A stretch of DNA of 64,000 bases from assembly GCA_910585465.1 (NCBI GenBank), contig CAJUEW010000007.1, forward strand, positions 73,586 through 137,585. Direction: 5' to 3'. Positions within the stretch are counted from its first letter, which is position 1; each line of letters starts with the position of its first letter. Origin of the DNA: an uncultured Lachnospiraceae bacterium (lineage in GTDB: Bacteria > Bacillota > Clostridia > Lachnospirales > Lachnospiraceae). The translations under genes and the position numbers were made by a program. The notes under the pieces are model-generated. The model was not told where the DNA came from. It worked only from the letters and a program-made list of their open reading frames with translations, and searched no databases. This document shows, piece after piece, positions 1 to 7,471 of this stretch.

Positions 1-705
1 CGCAGTGTGACGGATGCCGATATGGAGAATTCCTCAGACAGCAGTCTGGAGGTCAACAGTCTGGAGCTGTCAGCCATGCAGAAAGAGCTTGCCGATTATA
101 AAAAAATTCTGGAGGCCGAAGGGCAGGTGTATCCGGAGGTGGAAGGGATTATTACCCGGATCCAGGTAAGCCCTGGTGAGCGTGCTCCTTACGGGGCTGC
201 AGTTGTCTACGCGGATCTTTCCAGTCCCATGCAGTTTTATGTATCTCTGACAAAGGAGCAGAAAAAATATGTGAACCAGGGAGACAGCGTAACGCTTACC
301 CTTGGCGGCACTTCGGGAAAAGATTACAAAGTAGATTATATTGCGGAAAATGAAATGAATCCGGAGCTTTATGATGCCTATATTTTTCTGCCGGACGGTG
401 TGGGAACGATAGGACAGAGCGGGAGCTTTCAGGCGGAGACTCAGTCGGAAACATTTTCCTGCTGTATTCCTGTCAACGCGCTTCGGGAAGACCCCAACCA
501 CCGTAAATTTGTCTATATTGTCAGCGAAAAGTCGGGAATTCTCGGAAAAGAGCTTGCCGCAGAGAAGGTTTATGTGAAGGTTCTGGATCAGAACGAAAAT
601 TATGCGGCCATCGAGGAGGGGGTTATTGACGGGGAAACAGAACTGATTGTTACGTCCACGGAAAACTTAGAGGACAGAGATGTGATACGTTATAAGGAAC
701 CCTAG
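1..705 (+). CDS. HlyD/MacA-like efflux adaptor, C-terminal part
   Basis: The frame is open from the first base with no stop, so the gene starts before the window; a GTG at base 7 is probably not the true start. The first ~40 visible residues are helical and Gln/Glu/Lys rich, like the end of a coiled-coil hairpin. They are followed by a lipoyl/barrel-sandwich segment (VEGIITRIQVSPGE) and a beta-rich domain ending in a membrane-proximal-like domain (CCIPVNALREDP, IEEGVIDGETELIV). That order matches periplasmic-adaptor-like subunits, which in Firmicutes couple to MacB-type ABC exporters. The family call rests on fold pattern only; the partner transporter is not in view. A terminator follows the stop. 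Confidence 0.6.
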   Translation, partial: RSVTDADMENSSDSSLEVNSLELSAMQKELADYKKILEAEGQVYPEVEGIITRIQVSPGERAPYGAAVVYADLSSPMQFYVSLTKEQKKYVNQGDSVTLTLGGTSGKDYKVDYIAENEMNPELYDAYIFLPDGVGTIGQSGSFQAETQSETFSCCIPVNALREDPNHRKFVYIVSEKSGILGKELAAEKVYVKVLDQNENYAAIEEGVIDGETELIVTSTENLEDRDVIRYKEP

Positions 706-708
706 TGA

Positions 709-754
709 TTCATCCGGTCAGGAACAGTAAAGCTCCTGGCCAGATGAATTTTTT
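709..754. terminator. Rho-independent terminator between convergent genes
   Basis: The arms 709-723 and 734-748 form a long imperfect stem (TTCATC outer, CAGGA/TCCTG inner) followed on the + strand by six T at 749-754. It would end the adaptor transcript and lies just past the stop of the convergent PurF-like gene. Confidence 0.75.
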
Positions 755-759
755 CTTCC

Positions 760-2172
760 CTAGGATTCCTTTCCGTTCCAGCAGTAGGTACAGAGCTTGC
801 ACGGTTCTATTCCCACTGAATCCAGCATATCGTCCAGCCGGTTATATTTGAGAGAAGTAAAATTCAGTTCCTTGCGTATTTCCTCCACCATAGTTTCGTA
901 TTTCAGAGAATTCGGGTCCGCATACTCCTGAAGGACTTCATCCGGAACCTCATTGGTTCCTTCCAGCCGGGAAATAACTCTTCTTGTAATCAGATCCATA
1001 TCGGAGCTGGATCGGGAGAAGTTCAGGTATTTGCATCCGTATACCAGAGGCGGACATGCGGGACGGATATGAACCTCCTTAGCGCCGCTCTGATACAGAA
1101 ATTCTGTAGTTTCCCGAAGCTGTGTTCCGCGGACAATGGAATCGTCAATCAAAAGAAGGCTCTGTCCCTTGATGAGCTCATGGATCGGAAGCAGCTTCAT
1201 CTTGGCAATCAGATTTCGTTTATTTTGAATGGTGGGCATAAAAGAGCGGGGCCAGGTTGGGGTGTATTTGACAAAGGGTCTGGAAAATGGAATCCCGGAC
1301 TGGTTTGCATAGCCAACCGCATGTGCAGTACCGGAATCGGGGATGCCTGCCACGATGTCCGGCTGCGCCTGATCCCTTCCGGCCATTTTTTTGCCGCAGT
1401 TGTAGCGCATTTGTTCTACATTGACGCCTTCATAGGAGCTGGACGGATATCCATAATAAACCCATAAGAAAGTACAGATCTTCATTTCTCTGCCTGGCGC
1501 AGCTAAGGTTTTCACCCCGTCAGGAGTAACGATGACAATTTCTCCGGGTCCTAACTCCCTTTCATCTTCATATCCGAGATTCAGGTATGCAAAGCTCTCA
1601 AAGGTAACACAGTACGCATCCTCTTTTCTGCCTACAATAACCGGAGTACGTCCCATCCGGTCCCGGGCAGCATAGATTCCCTTTGGAGTCAGGAGCAGTA
1701 ACGTCATGGAGCCGTCAATCAACTCCTGGGCATAACGAATACCCTCAATCAGATTTTCCTTCTGATTAATAATAGAAGCAACCAGCTCTGTTGGATTGAT
1801 ATCTCCGCCGCTCATTTCCAGAAAATGAGTATTGCCTTTTTTATAAATGATTTGTGTGATTTCCTCTGTATTATTAATCTTTCCCACTGTTGTAATTGCA
1901 TAGGTGCCGTGATGGGAACGGATAATAAGAGGCTGAGGCTCATAATCGGAAATACAGCCGATTCCCAGATAGCCCTTCATCTGCTTCATGTCCTTTTCAA
2001 ACTTTGTCCGAAAAGGGGAATTTTCTATGTTATGAATGGCGCGGTCAAAGCCGTTCTCACCATATACCGCCATGCCGCCTCGCCTTGTGCCGAGATGAGA
2101 ATGGTAATCAGTTCCAAAAAACAAGTCGAATAAACAATCATTTTTCGACGCTACACCAAAAAAGCCGCCCAT
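760..2172 (-). CDS. PurF-like amidophosphoribosyltransferase paralogue lacking the N-terminal Cys
   Basis: This 470-residue protein matches glutamine PRPP amidotransferase over its whole length. It has an N-terminal Ntn-type glutaminase-like domain (GGFFGVASKND, then HLGTRRGGMAVY in place of HRGQEGAG), a type I phosphoribosyltransferase domain with the PRPP loop LLLIDDSIVRGTQ near residues 339-351, and a C-terminal cysteine cluster (Cys458, 461, 464 in CKLCTYC) like the iron-sulfur ligands of Bacillus PurF. The start is set by AGGAGG at 2180-2185, eight bases before ATG at 2172; upstream in-frame ATG codons have no such site. Canonical PurF exposes a catalytic Cys at the CGxFG position, but here the residue is Gly. 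It may be a paralogue that uses free ammonia, has another role, or is regulatory. No other pur genes are near. Confidence 0.8.
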   Translation of the reverse strand: MGGFFGVASKNDCLFDLFFGTDYHSHLGTRRGGMAVYGENGFDRAIHNIENSPFRTKFEKDMKQMKGYLGIGCISDYEPQPLIIRSHHGTYAITTVGKINNTEEITQIIYKKGNTHFLEMSGGDINPTELVASIINQKENLIEGIRYAQELIDGSMTLLLLTPKGIYAARDRMGRTPVIVGRKEDAYCVTFESFAYLNLGYEDERELGPGEIVIVTPDGVKTLAAPGREMKICTFLWVYYGYPSSSYEGVNVEQMRYNCGKKMAGRDQAQPDIVAGIPDSGTAHAVGYANQSGIPFSRPFVKYTPTWPRSFMPTIQNKRNLIAKMKLLPIHELIKGQSLLLIDDSIVRGTQLRETTEFLYQSGAKEVHIRPACPPLVYGCKYLNFSRSSSDMDLITRRVISRLEGTNEVPDEVLQEYADPNSLKYETMVEEIRKELNFTSLKYNRLDDMLDSVGIEPCKLCTYCWNGKES

Positions 2173-2256
2173 ATATTTTCCTCCTGGTATGAAAAAAGAA
2201 TTCGTACCTATTATAATGCGGCTTTTTGGAAAAGAAAAGGATTTTTCCAAATATTT

Positions 2257-2445
2257 TTATATTTCCGGCATAATGACAGCAGCAAGAATATAGACGAGAA
2301 TGCCGCTTCCCACACTGCCGAAGGTCAGGATAATCCAAATCAGGCGGATCACGGTAGGATCTATCCTGAAATATTTTCCGATTCCACCGCATACGCCGCA
2401 GATCATACAGTTTTCCTTTGATTTGACAAGTCTTTTTTCTTCCAT
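2257..2445 (-). CDS. PspC-domain small membrane protein
   Basis: 62 residues. The sequence has the PspC hallmark: a short polar start, then CGVCGGIGKYFRIDPTVIRL and one strongly hydrophobic helix (LIWIILTFGSVGSGILVYILAAVI) ending MPEI. PspC domains belong to envelope-stress (phage shock) systems and often occur as one-helix proteins in Firmicutes. It is the last gene of a four-gene minus-strand operon (padR, DUF1700, DUF4097, pspC), six bases after the DUF4097 gene. Its role here is inferred from family and context. Confidence 0.85.
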   Translation of the reverse strand: MEEKRLVKSKENCMICGVCGGIGKYFRIDPTVIRLIWIILTFGSVGSGILVYILAAVIMPEI

Positions 2446-2451
2446 AAAATG

Positions 2452-3393
2452 TTAGACCTCCTCTGCAAAATTCAGCTTCAAATTGCCCAGCCCGCATTGA
2501 ATATCAAGTTCCTGGTCAGCCTGATTGTCAACATTTATAAAACAGCCTGGCTCATAGCCTGAATGCTGACGGGAATCTGGATCCTGAAGCTGGCGGTTCA
2601 GGTGAATATCACCAAGTCCGCAGTCCAGTTTATAGTTATAATCCTGTCGCTTTCCTGCAGCAGTGACTGTGATATCACCGACTCCGCAGTCCAGCTTTAG
2701 ATCAGCTCCTTTGTAGTGTCCGACCGTAAGATTACCGGTGCCGCATTCAATGCTGCAGTCCTGGGAAGAGGTTACATTCTCCAGACTCAGATCCCCTACT
2801 CCCAAAATAATATCAATATTTTCAGCGGTCAGATCTGTACCATTCAGTTCGCCTACCCCGCTTTTGAGCTCCACACTCCCCGCGGACAACCAGTCAATCG
2901 TTATATTACCGACTTCGATCTCAATATCAGCCTTCTCCAGCTCCTGGCTGGGAAGATAGAGGGTCAGATGGAGAGCGGAATCCATATTGTTGTGAAAGGG
3001 TCGTTTTTTTCGGCGATCTTCAAGAATCAGCTCATTTCCTTCCTGACTGCAGCGGAAAGTAGTTCCGGAATTGGCTGCCTCCAGGGAGACATAGTCCTTA
3101 TCGTGACTGCGGATTTTCAGATTGCACAATGAAAAATAAAAATTCAGGTGGCGGATATCATAAAACTCATAATATTCAGACGATTTTGTAGAGCTGTTTT
3201 CCGACATGTGATCGAAATCCTGGATATTGCTGGTATCATAGAATGTATGCGAATCAAAGCTGTCGGAGTAGCGCGCCAGATTGATAAGCTGGGAAGGCCT
3301 TATTCCCATAGCGATGCCTGTGCCGACGCCTGCAAAGCCCAGCACAGTCAGAACAGCACACAGGATAAGACAAAATTTAATAAGTGGTTTCAT
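2452..3393 (-). CDS. DUF4097-type beta-repeat membrane-anchored protein
   Basis: 313 residues. An N-terminal hydrophobic helix (residues ~5-30, KFCLILCAVLTVLGFAGVG) is a signal anchor without a clear lipobox. The rest is a repetitive beta-helix-like region with recurring GVGELNG, GVGDLSLENV, GTGNLTVG, GVGDITV, GLGDIHL and GLGNLKLNF units spaced about 20 residues apart. This pattern is typical of DUF4097 proteins, which in Firmicutes sit with DUF1700/PadR and PspC genes. The ATG overlaps the stop of the upstream DUF1700 gene (ATGA), indicating translational coupling. The molecular function of DUF4097 is not established. Confidence 0.8.
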   Translation of the reverse strand: MKPLIKFCLILCAVLTVLGFAGVGTGIAMGIRPSQLINLARYSDSFDSHTFYDTSNIQDFDHMSENSSTKSSEYYEFYDIRHLNFYFSLCNLKIRSHDKDYVSLEAANSGTTFRCSQEGNELILEDRRKKRPFHNNMDSALHLTLYLPSQELEKADIEIEVGNITIDWLSAGSVELKSGVGELNGTDLTAENIDIILGVGDLSLENVTSSQDCSIECGTGNLTVGHYKGADLKLDCGVGDITVTAAGKRQDYNYKLDCGLGDIHLNRQLQDPDSRQHSGYEPGCFINVDNQADQELDIQCGLGNLKLNFAEEV

Positions 3394-4076
3394 CGGATAA
3401 TACCTGCCTTTCTAAATGGATAACGGATCAGAAATACGATTCCCCGGATCATTGCCGGAAGCACTTTGCTGAAAATCCACAGGACGAGCAGACATACGAG
3501 AATGCCGGCGGCCAGAATCAGACATCCGATTCCACTCAGTGTAATGCCTGCAGCAGGAAAGAGAAACAGCTTGTAGATACCATATCCAATGACTGCAATG
3601 CCTGCAATCGGAAGTGCGATTCCTGCGGCGACTGCTCCGATGCCGATACCAAAGACTCCGATAATGACAGCAAACACAACAGCAAGAAGTGCAGCACCAA
3701 GAGGAAGGACAATGGGACACAGTAAAATACACAGCAAGACTACGCACAGGAATTTCCACATATCAGGATTTCCCTTCTTTTGAGAACCTTTTTCTTTCTC
3801 TTGTTTCTGATACTCTGGAGATACTTCCTGACAGCTTTGGAACCGGGTGTCTTTATATCCATTTTCTGTATATTCTCCGCCGTTTTCCGACATTCCTTCC
3901 CGAATGGTCTTTGCCACCTGCTCAGGGCTTTCCAGTTCCTCTATTACCTGAGCCTCGTTTTCGGCTCCTGCATCGTCAAAATAATCATTATAATACTGAA
4001 CGGCTTCTGCCCGTTCACTGTCCGGGATGTCTTTCAGAAGCTGCTCCAGCTCATATAGAAATTGTTTTCTGTTCAT
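3390..4076 (-). CDS. DUF1700 (HAAS-type) membrane protein
   Basis: 228 residues. The N-terminal ~75 residues are a helical domain (MNRKQFLYELEQLLKDIPDSERAEAVQYYNDYFDDAG type start, with a YYxDYFDDA motif) diagnostic of DUF1700/HAAS domains. A charged linker follows and then several transmembrane helices (residues ~105-215, rich in Gly/Ala/Ile). Such proteins are encoded next to PadR regulators and are thought to act as membrane sensors or partners. Start and stop each overlap the neighbours by four bases, so padR, this gene and the DUF4097 gene form one translationally coupled unit. Confidence 0.85.
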   Translation of the reverse strand: MNRKQFLYELEQLLKDIPDSERAEAVQYYNDYFDDAGAENEAQVIEELESPEQVAKTIREGMSENGGEYTENGYKDTRFQSCQEVSPEYQKQEKEKGSQKKGNPDMWKFLCVVLLCILLCPIVLPLGAALLAVVFAVIIGVFGIGIGAVAAGIALPIAGIAVIGYGIYKLFLFPAAGITLSGIGCLILAAGILVCLLVLWIFSKVLPAMIRGIVFLIRYPFRKAGIIR

Positions 4077-4396
4077 TGTTCATTTCTCCCTGTAAATATG
4101 TGATTGATTTTGGAAGAGTAAATCCGCCATTCGGATTTATATAGATTCAGTTGTGCCATGCCTGCATCCGTAATCTTGTAGTATCTGCGGTTTCGTCCTG
4201 CGAATTCCATGTCGTATACCTTCAGACATCCATCTTTCAAAAGCCTTCTTAAAACCGGATATAGTGTGGACTCCGATATTTCTATAACCTTCCGGACATC
4301 CTGAGTAATCTTGTACCCATAGGTTCCGTCCTGTTCCATGGACACGACAGCCAGTACGATTGCATCCAGGAGCGCTGCGCCTGTATTAAATACCAT
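4073..4396 (-). CDS. PadR-family transcriptional repressor
   Basis: 107 residues, the length of small PadR proteins (subfamily 2). The winged helix is visible: LLDAIVLAVVSMEQDGTYGYKITQDV, then SESTLYPVLRRLLKDGCLKVYD and the wing GRNRRYYKITDAGMAQL. These regulators usually repress their own operon in response to envelope-active compounds or membrane stress. The AAGGAG site at 4405-4410 precedes the ATG. The gene's promoter carries a perfect inverted repeat flanking the -10 box, which fits autoregulation. Confidence 0.92.
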   Translation of the reverse strand: MVFNTGAALLDAIVLAVVSMEQDGTYGYKITQDVRKVIEISESTLYPVLRRLLKDGCLKVYDMEFAGRNRRYYKITDAGMAQLNLYKSEWRIYSSKINHIFTGRNEQ

Positions 4397-4408
4397 GCTA
4401 TCTTCTCC

Positions 4409-4458
4409 TTACTATATGAATTTATAATATTATATGATGTATAATATAGTAATGTCAA
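4409..4458 (-). promoter_or_regulatory. padR operon promoter with flanking inverted-repeat operator
   Basis: Read on the minus strand there is TTGACA (4453-4458), an 18-base spacer and TATAAT (4429-4434), both boxes perfect. Nine-base arms TTACTATAT (4409-4417) and ATATAGTAA (4444-4452) are perfect inverted copies, one inside the spacer beside the -35 box and one downstream of the -10 box. A dimeric repressor bound there would cover the promoter; PadR from this operon is the obvious candidate. Confidence 0.75.
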
Positions 4459-4565
4459 TAGTATTTAAAAGAATAAAGGAAATATTAAGAAAGACTTAAA
4501 AAAGTTCTTGAGAAAGTATTTATATTTTTCTGTTATACTGTCAAAAACAATAAAGGAGAAAAAGA

Positions 4566-5189
4566 ATGTATCTGATATGGAGGATGATGGGAATCGGAAT
4601 GGACTGTTTATCCATTATGCTGCTGCTGACCCCGCTGATATTGTTGCTGCAGAAGGTGTCAGGAAGAAAGATATGGAGCCTGCATACAGGATTTCTGATG
4701 CTGTATGTGTGCGCGCTGGCAGGAATCTTTTCGGTGACGGGACTTCCGAATATAAAGTACTGCCGGATTGAATTTAGTGCAAATTTTATTCCTATGGTGG
4801 ATATTCTGAACAGCCCTATGCAGTATTTCTTTAATGTGCTGATGTTTATTCCTGTTGGCTTTCTGCTTCCGCTCCTCTGGGAGAAGTACGGAAGCTGGAA
4901 ATATTTAATGGGGTTTGGATGCTTTTTGACGGTATTCATTGAGACGGCTCAGATCTTTACATTCCGGACCACGGATATTGATGATTTGATCACCAATCTG
5001 CTGGGAGCAGGGATCGGCTTTCTGGCAATCCGGGCGCTTGGGCAGAAGCTTAGGATACCTCTGCCCGTGGAAGAAGGCTATGGATATATGGAGAAGGCGG
5101 GACCATGGGTGATTCTGTTGATTGCGTTTTTGGTTAATTTTCTGATTCAGCCGTACTGGTCCGCGTTTTTCTGGGATTCGATCCTTTAA
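4566..5189 (+). CDS. VanZ-like family membrane protein
   Basis: 207 residues with about five hydrophobic helices. Characteristic VanZ-like signatures are the FNVLMFIPVGFLLPLLW helix, the ETAQIFTFRTTDIDDLITNLLGAGIGF segment and the final helix pair. VanZ of Enterococcus gives low-level teicoplanin resistance, and the wider family is found in many Firmicutes without proven function. AAAGGAG at 4554-4560 precedes the ATG. The gene is divergent from padR and convergent with the histidine kinase, whose 3' end it overlaps by 56 bases. It could belong to an envelope-antibiotic response together with the neighbouring two-component system; that is inference. Confidence 0.85.
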   Translation: MYLIWRMMGIGMDCLSIMLLLTPLILLLQKVSGRKIWSLHTGFLMLYVCALAGIFSVTGLPNIKYCRIEFSANFIPMVDILNSPMQYFFNVLMFIPVGFLLPLLWEKYGSWKYLMGFGCFLTVFIETAQIFTFRTTDIDDLITNLLGAGIGFLAIRALGQKLRIPLPVEEGYGYMEKAGPWVILLIAFLVNFLIQPYWSAFFWDSIL

Positions 5190-6594
5190 ACAGAGCCCGG
5201 CCCAATACTCCGAAAAAAGAGGTTTGTTTTTGGTCTTCCTCCTTTTCCGGAAAATAAAGAATGTGTATTGTTCTTGGATCCGGGAATACCATTTTACAGC
5301 CATGGGCCTTAAATATCTGCCATACAATCCGAAGCCCCATAATATGAGGGGCTTTTTCTGTGTCAGGAAGTATACCCTCAAGGGACTGAATGACATTCTT
5401 CGGAATACCGCAGCCGTTGTCGGATATCTGAAAACAGACACTGTCCTTTTCCGGATAGGCAGTTACTGTAACAGTACATCCTCCGGGGTTGTGGCGGATG
5501 CTGTTTTGGATCAGATTGCGGAAGGCCCGTTCTAATAAAGCAGTATCTCCGTTCAACGTTATCTGCTCCACATCCGGATCGATATAGAGCTCAATGAGAT
5601 AGGGCTCTGACAAGCCCTGATTGTAGAAATCACTGACAATTTTCCGAAGCAGGACGGAGGGATGAAAGTCTGCCGGGCGCAGGGGCTGCATCTCATATTC
5701 CAGCTTGGAGGTCAGGTTCAGATCTTCAATCAGATGCTTGATCTGAAAGCTCTGAAGCTCTATGATTGCAGCCTGCTGTCTGCGCTCTTCCGTCAGGGAG
5801 ACATCTTCCTTCAGGACGCTTGCATAGCCCATGATCAGGGAAAGAGGTGTGCGGATATCGTGAGAGACGCCGCTGATCCATGCGGTGCGGGCATCGTCTC
5901 TTTGTGCCAGCCGCTCCTTTTGCCTGGTTAGAATATCGGAAGTCCGGTTGAGCTGCCTTGCCAGCATTTCTGTCATTCCCTTTTCCGGCAAGTGGATAGG
6001 CTTTTGCTCTGATAAGCATTTAATGCCCGCTGCAATGGTATGAAGAGAGCGGTAGAAGAGGAAGCCAAGAAACAGGGAAAGCAGAAACACAAAGGCAATA
6101 TTGACAATTAAGGTGACGGGTATCATGTCTGCCATCATATTTATAGCAGCAATATTATCACTGATATTGTATTTCCATACACTGTTTCTGGGGCTGGCAA
6201 CGACAAAAAGCCCATAGTCTGTTACCCTCTCAGTGACAGGGTAATCGTCCAGATACCATTTGCTGAATACGGCAATTTCGCGGGCAGTATAAGAATGGTT
6301 CAGATGATTCGGGAGTCTCCAGCTCCAGATAACCTGTCCGTTGTCATTCAGGAGCATAGCCCATGCGTAATCTGGCATCAGGCAGGCATATCCTTTTTCG
6401 GAGAGAAAAATCTTTCCCTCTGTCATCCGAAGCTCTGCCGCAATTTCCCCGGAGTCGGAAACCTGACGGTTTGTAGAACGGATAATCCGGAATGCGGTTA
6501 CAATATACAGAAAAACATTCAGGAATAAAGTGACCAGGATAATGATCAGCGCTGTCATCAGATAGCGCGTAAATATTTTTGACAGGCTTTTCAT
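5134..6594 (-). CDS. Sensor histidine kinase (OmpR-system partner)
   Basis: 486 residues. TM1 spans residues ~12-35 and TM2 ~158-181, with an extracytoplasmic loop of ~120 residues between them. A HAMP-like linker, the H-box SHDIRTPLSLIMGY with phospho-accepting His245, the N-box RNLIQNSIRHN (residues 359-369) and the G1 box DNGCGIP (392-398) follow. The G2 region is degenerate (HIMGLRIVWQI instead of GxGLGL), but this occurs in other Firmicute kinases. A ~45-residue tail extends past the catalytic domain and its coding sequence runs into the end of the convergent VanZ-like gene. The ATG overlaps the stop of the response-regulator gene by four bases. Confidence 0.92.
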   Translation of the reverse strand: MKSLSKIFTRYLMTALIIILVTLFLNVFLYIVTAFRIIRSTNRQVSDSGEIAAELRMTEGKIFLSEKGYACLMPDYAWAMLLNDNGQVIWSWRLPNHLNHSYTAREIAVFSKWYLDDYPVTERVTDYGLFVVASPRNSVWKYNISDNIAAINMMADMIPVTLIVNIAFVFLLSLFLGFLFYRSLHTIAAGIKCLSEQKPIHLPEKGMTEMLARQLNRTSDILTRQKERLAQRDDARTAWISGVSHDIRTPLSLIMGYASVLKEDVSLTEERRQQAAIIELQSFQIKHLIEDLNLTSKLEYEMQPLRPADFHPSVLLRKIVSDFYNQGLSEPYLIELYIDPDVEQITLNGDTALLERAFRNLIQNSIRHNPGGCTVTVTAYPEKDSVCFQISDNGCGIPKNVIQSLEGILPDTEKAPHIMGLRIVWQIFKAHGCKMVFPDPRTIHILYFPEKEEDQKQTSFFGVLGRALFKGSNPRKTRTSTAESEN

Positions 6595-7316
6595 TGGGAA
6601 ACGCCGCCTCCTCTTACCAGCTTATATCCAAGCCCCCGGACGGTCAGAAGCCAGACCGGCCTGGATGGATTTTCTTCAATCTTTTCCCGCAGTCTGCGGA
6701 TATGAACCATCAGAGTATTTTCATAGCCATAGTAATTTTCTCCCCATACTGCGTCAGACAATGCGTCGAAGGTTACGATATTCCCCCTGTTTTCATTTAG
6801 TTTTTTCAGGAGTGCCAGTTCCTTGGCAGTGAGGGTAAGAGTTTCTTCAGGCGCTGCCACAGTGCCGCTTTCCAAAAAGATAGTGCGGCTTCCAAGAGTA
6901 AGAGCAGAATTCTCCGCCTTCTGGCAAAGTGTGGAGAAATAGGTTCTTTTTAAAATAGCTGTCAGACGGAGAAGCAGTTCGTCAGGCAGAAACGGCTTCG
7001 TAATGTAGTCGTCCGCGCCGAGGCCAAGCCCGAAAAGTCTGGAGTTGTCTTCATCCCTGGCGGATAAAAAAAGAACCGGAACATCGGATATGAGCCGGAA
7101 ATCTCTCATCAGGGAAAAACCGTCCCCATCCGGAAGCATGATGTCCAATACAATCAGCTCCGGCTTGTACTGCCGGAACATTTCCCGGGCCGTACAGCAG
7201 TCTGAGGCAGTCTGTATGGATGTAAAGCCCCGGCGGGCCAATATGTTTTTTAACATTTCCAATATATCCTGATTGTCATCTACAAGCAGAATTCTGCATT
7301 CGTGGATATGGTTCAT
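6591..7316 (-). CDS. OmpR-family response regulator
   Basis: 241 residues from the ATG at 7316, which has AAAGGG eight bases upstream; a GTG nine bases earlier is part of that site. The receiver domain has the acidic pair VDDNQD, phospho-acceptor Asp58 (LIVLDIMLPDGDG), the switch residue in LFLSARDE and Lys107 (DDYITKPF). The C-terminal winged helix carries LTLTAKELALLKKLNENRG and VHIRRLREKIEENPSRPVWLLTVRGLGYKL. Together with the overlapping kinase gene it forms a two-component system divergent from an ABC exporter operon, which it probably activates. Confidence 0.95.
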   Translation of the reverse strand: MNHIHECRILLVDDNQDILEMLKNILARRGFTSIQTASDCCTAREMFRQYKPELIVLDIMLPDGDGFSLMRDFRLISDVPVLFLSARDEDNSRLFGLGLGADDYITKPFLPDELLLRLTAILKRTYFSTLCQKAENSALTLGSRTIFLESGTVAAPEETLTLTAKELALLKKLNENRGNIVTFDALSDAVWGENYYGYENTLMVHIRRLREKIEENPSRPVWLLTVRGLGYKLVRGGGVSQ

Positions 7317-7383
7317 GGTATTCACCCTTTCTGTCTCTATTATAAAAGATTTCCATATTTTTTTCAGTAATGCATCTAAAAAG

Positions 7384-7437
7384 TTAAGGAAAATGTAAGG
7401 GGAGCTTCAGCGGGAGGTAAGTGTGTGGACTTATACT
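7384..7437 (+). promoter_or_regulatory. Candidate response-regulator-activated promoter of the ABC exporter operon
   Basis: TTAAGG (7384-7389) and GTAAGG (7395-7400) form a direct repeat with an 11-base period, the arrangement OmpR-type dimers bind. A TATACT -10 box lies at 7432-7437, but no recognisable -35 hexamer is found 17 bases upstream. That is typical of activator-dependent promoters. Assignment to the divergent two-component system is inference. Confidence 0.5.
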
Positions 7438-7471
7438 CTGGATAAATATAAAAAAGAAAGGCAGAAAAGAT

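Noticed and set aside
2226..2250. Hairpin TTGGAAAA/TTTTCCAA between pspC and the purF-like gene
   Set aside because: AT-rich 8-base stem without a U tract in the direction of transcription; too weak to call a terminator or operator.
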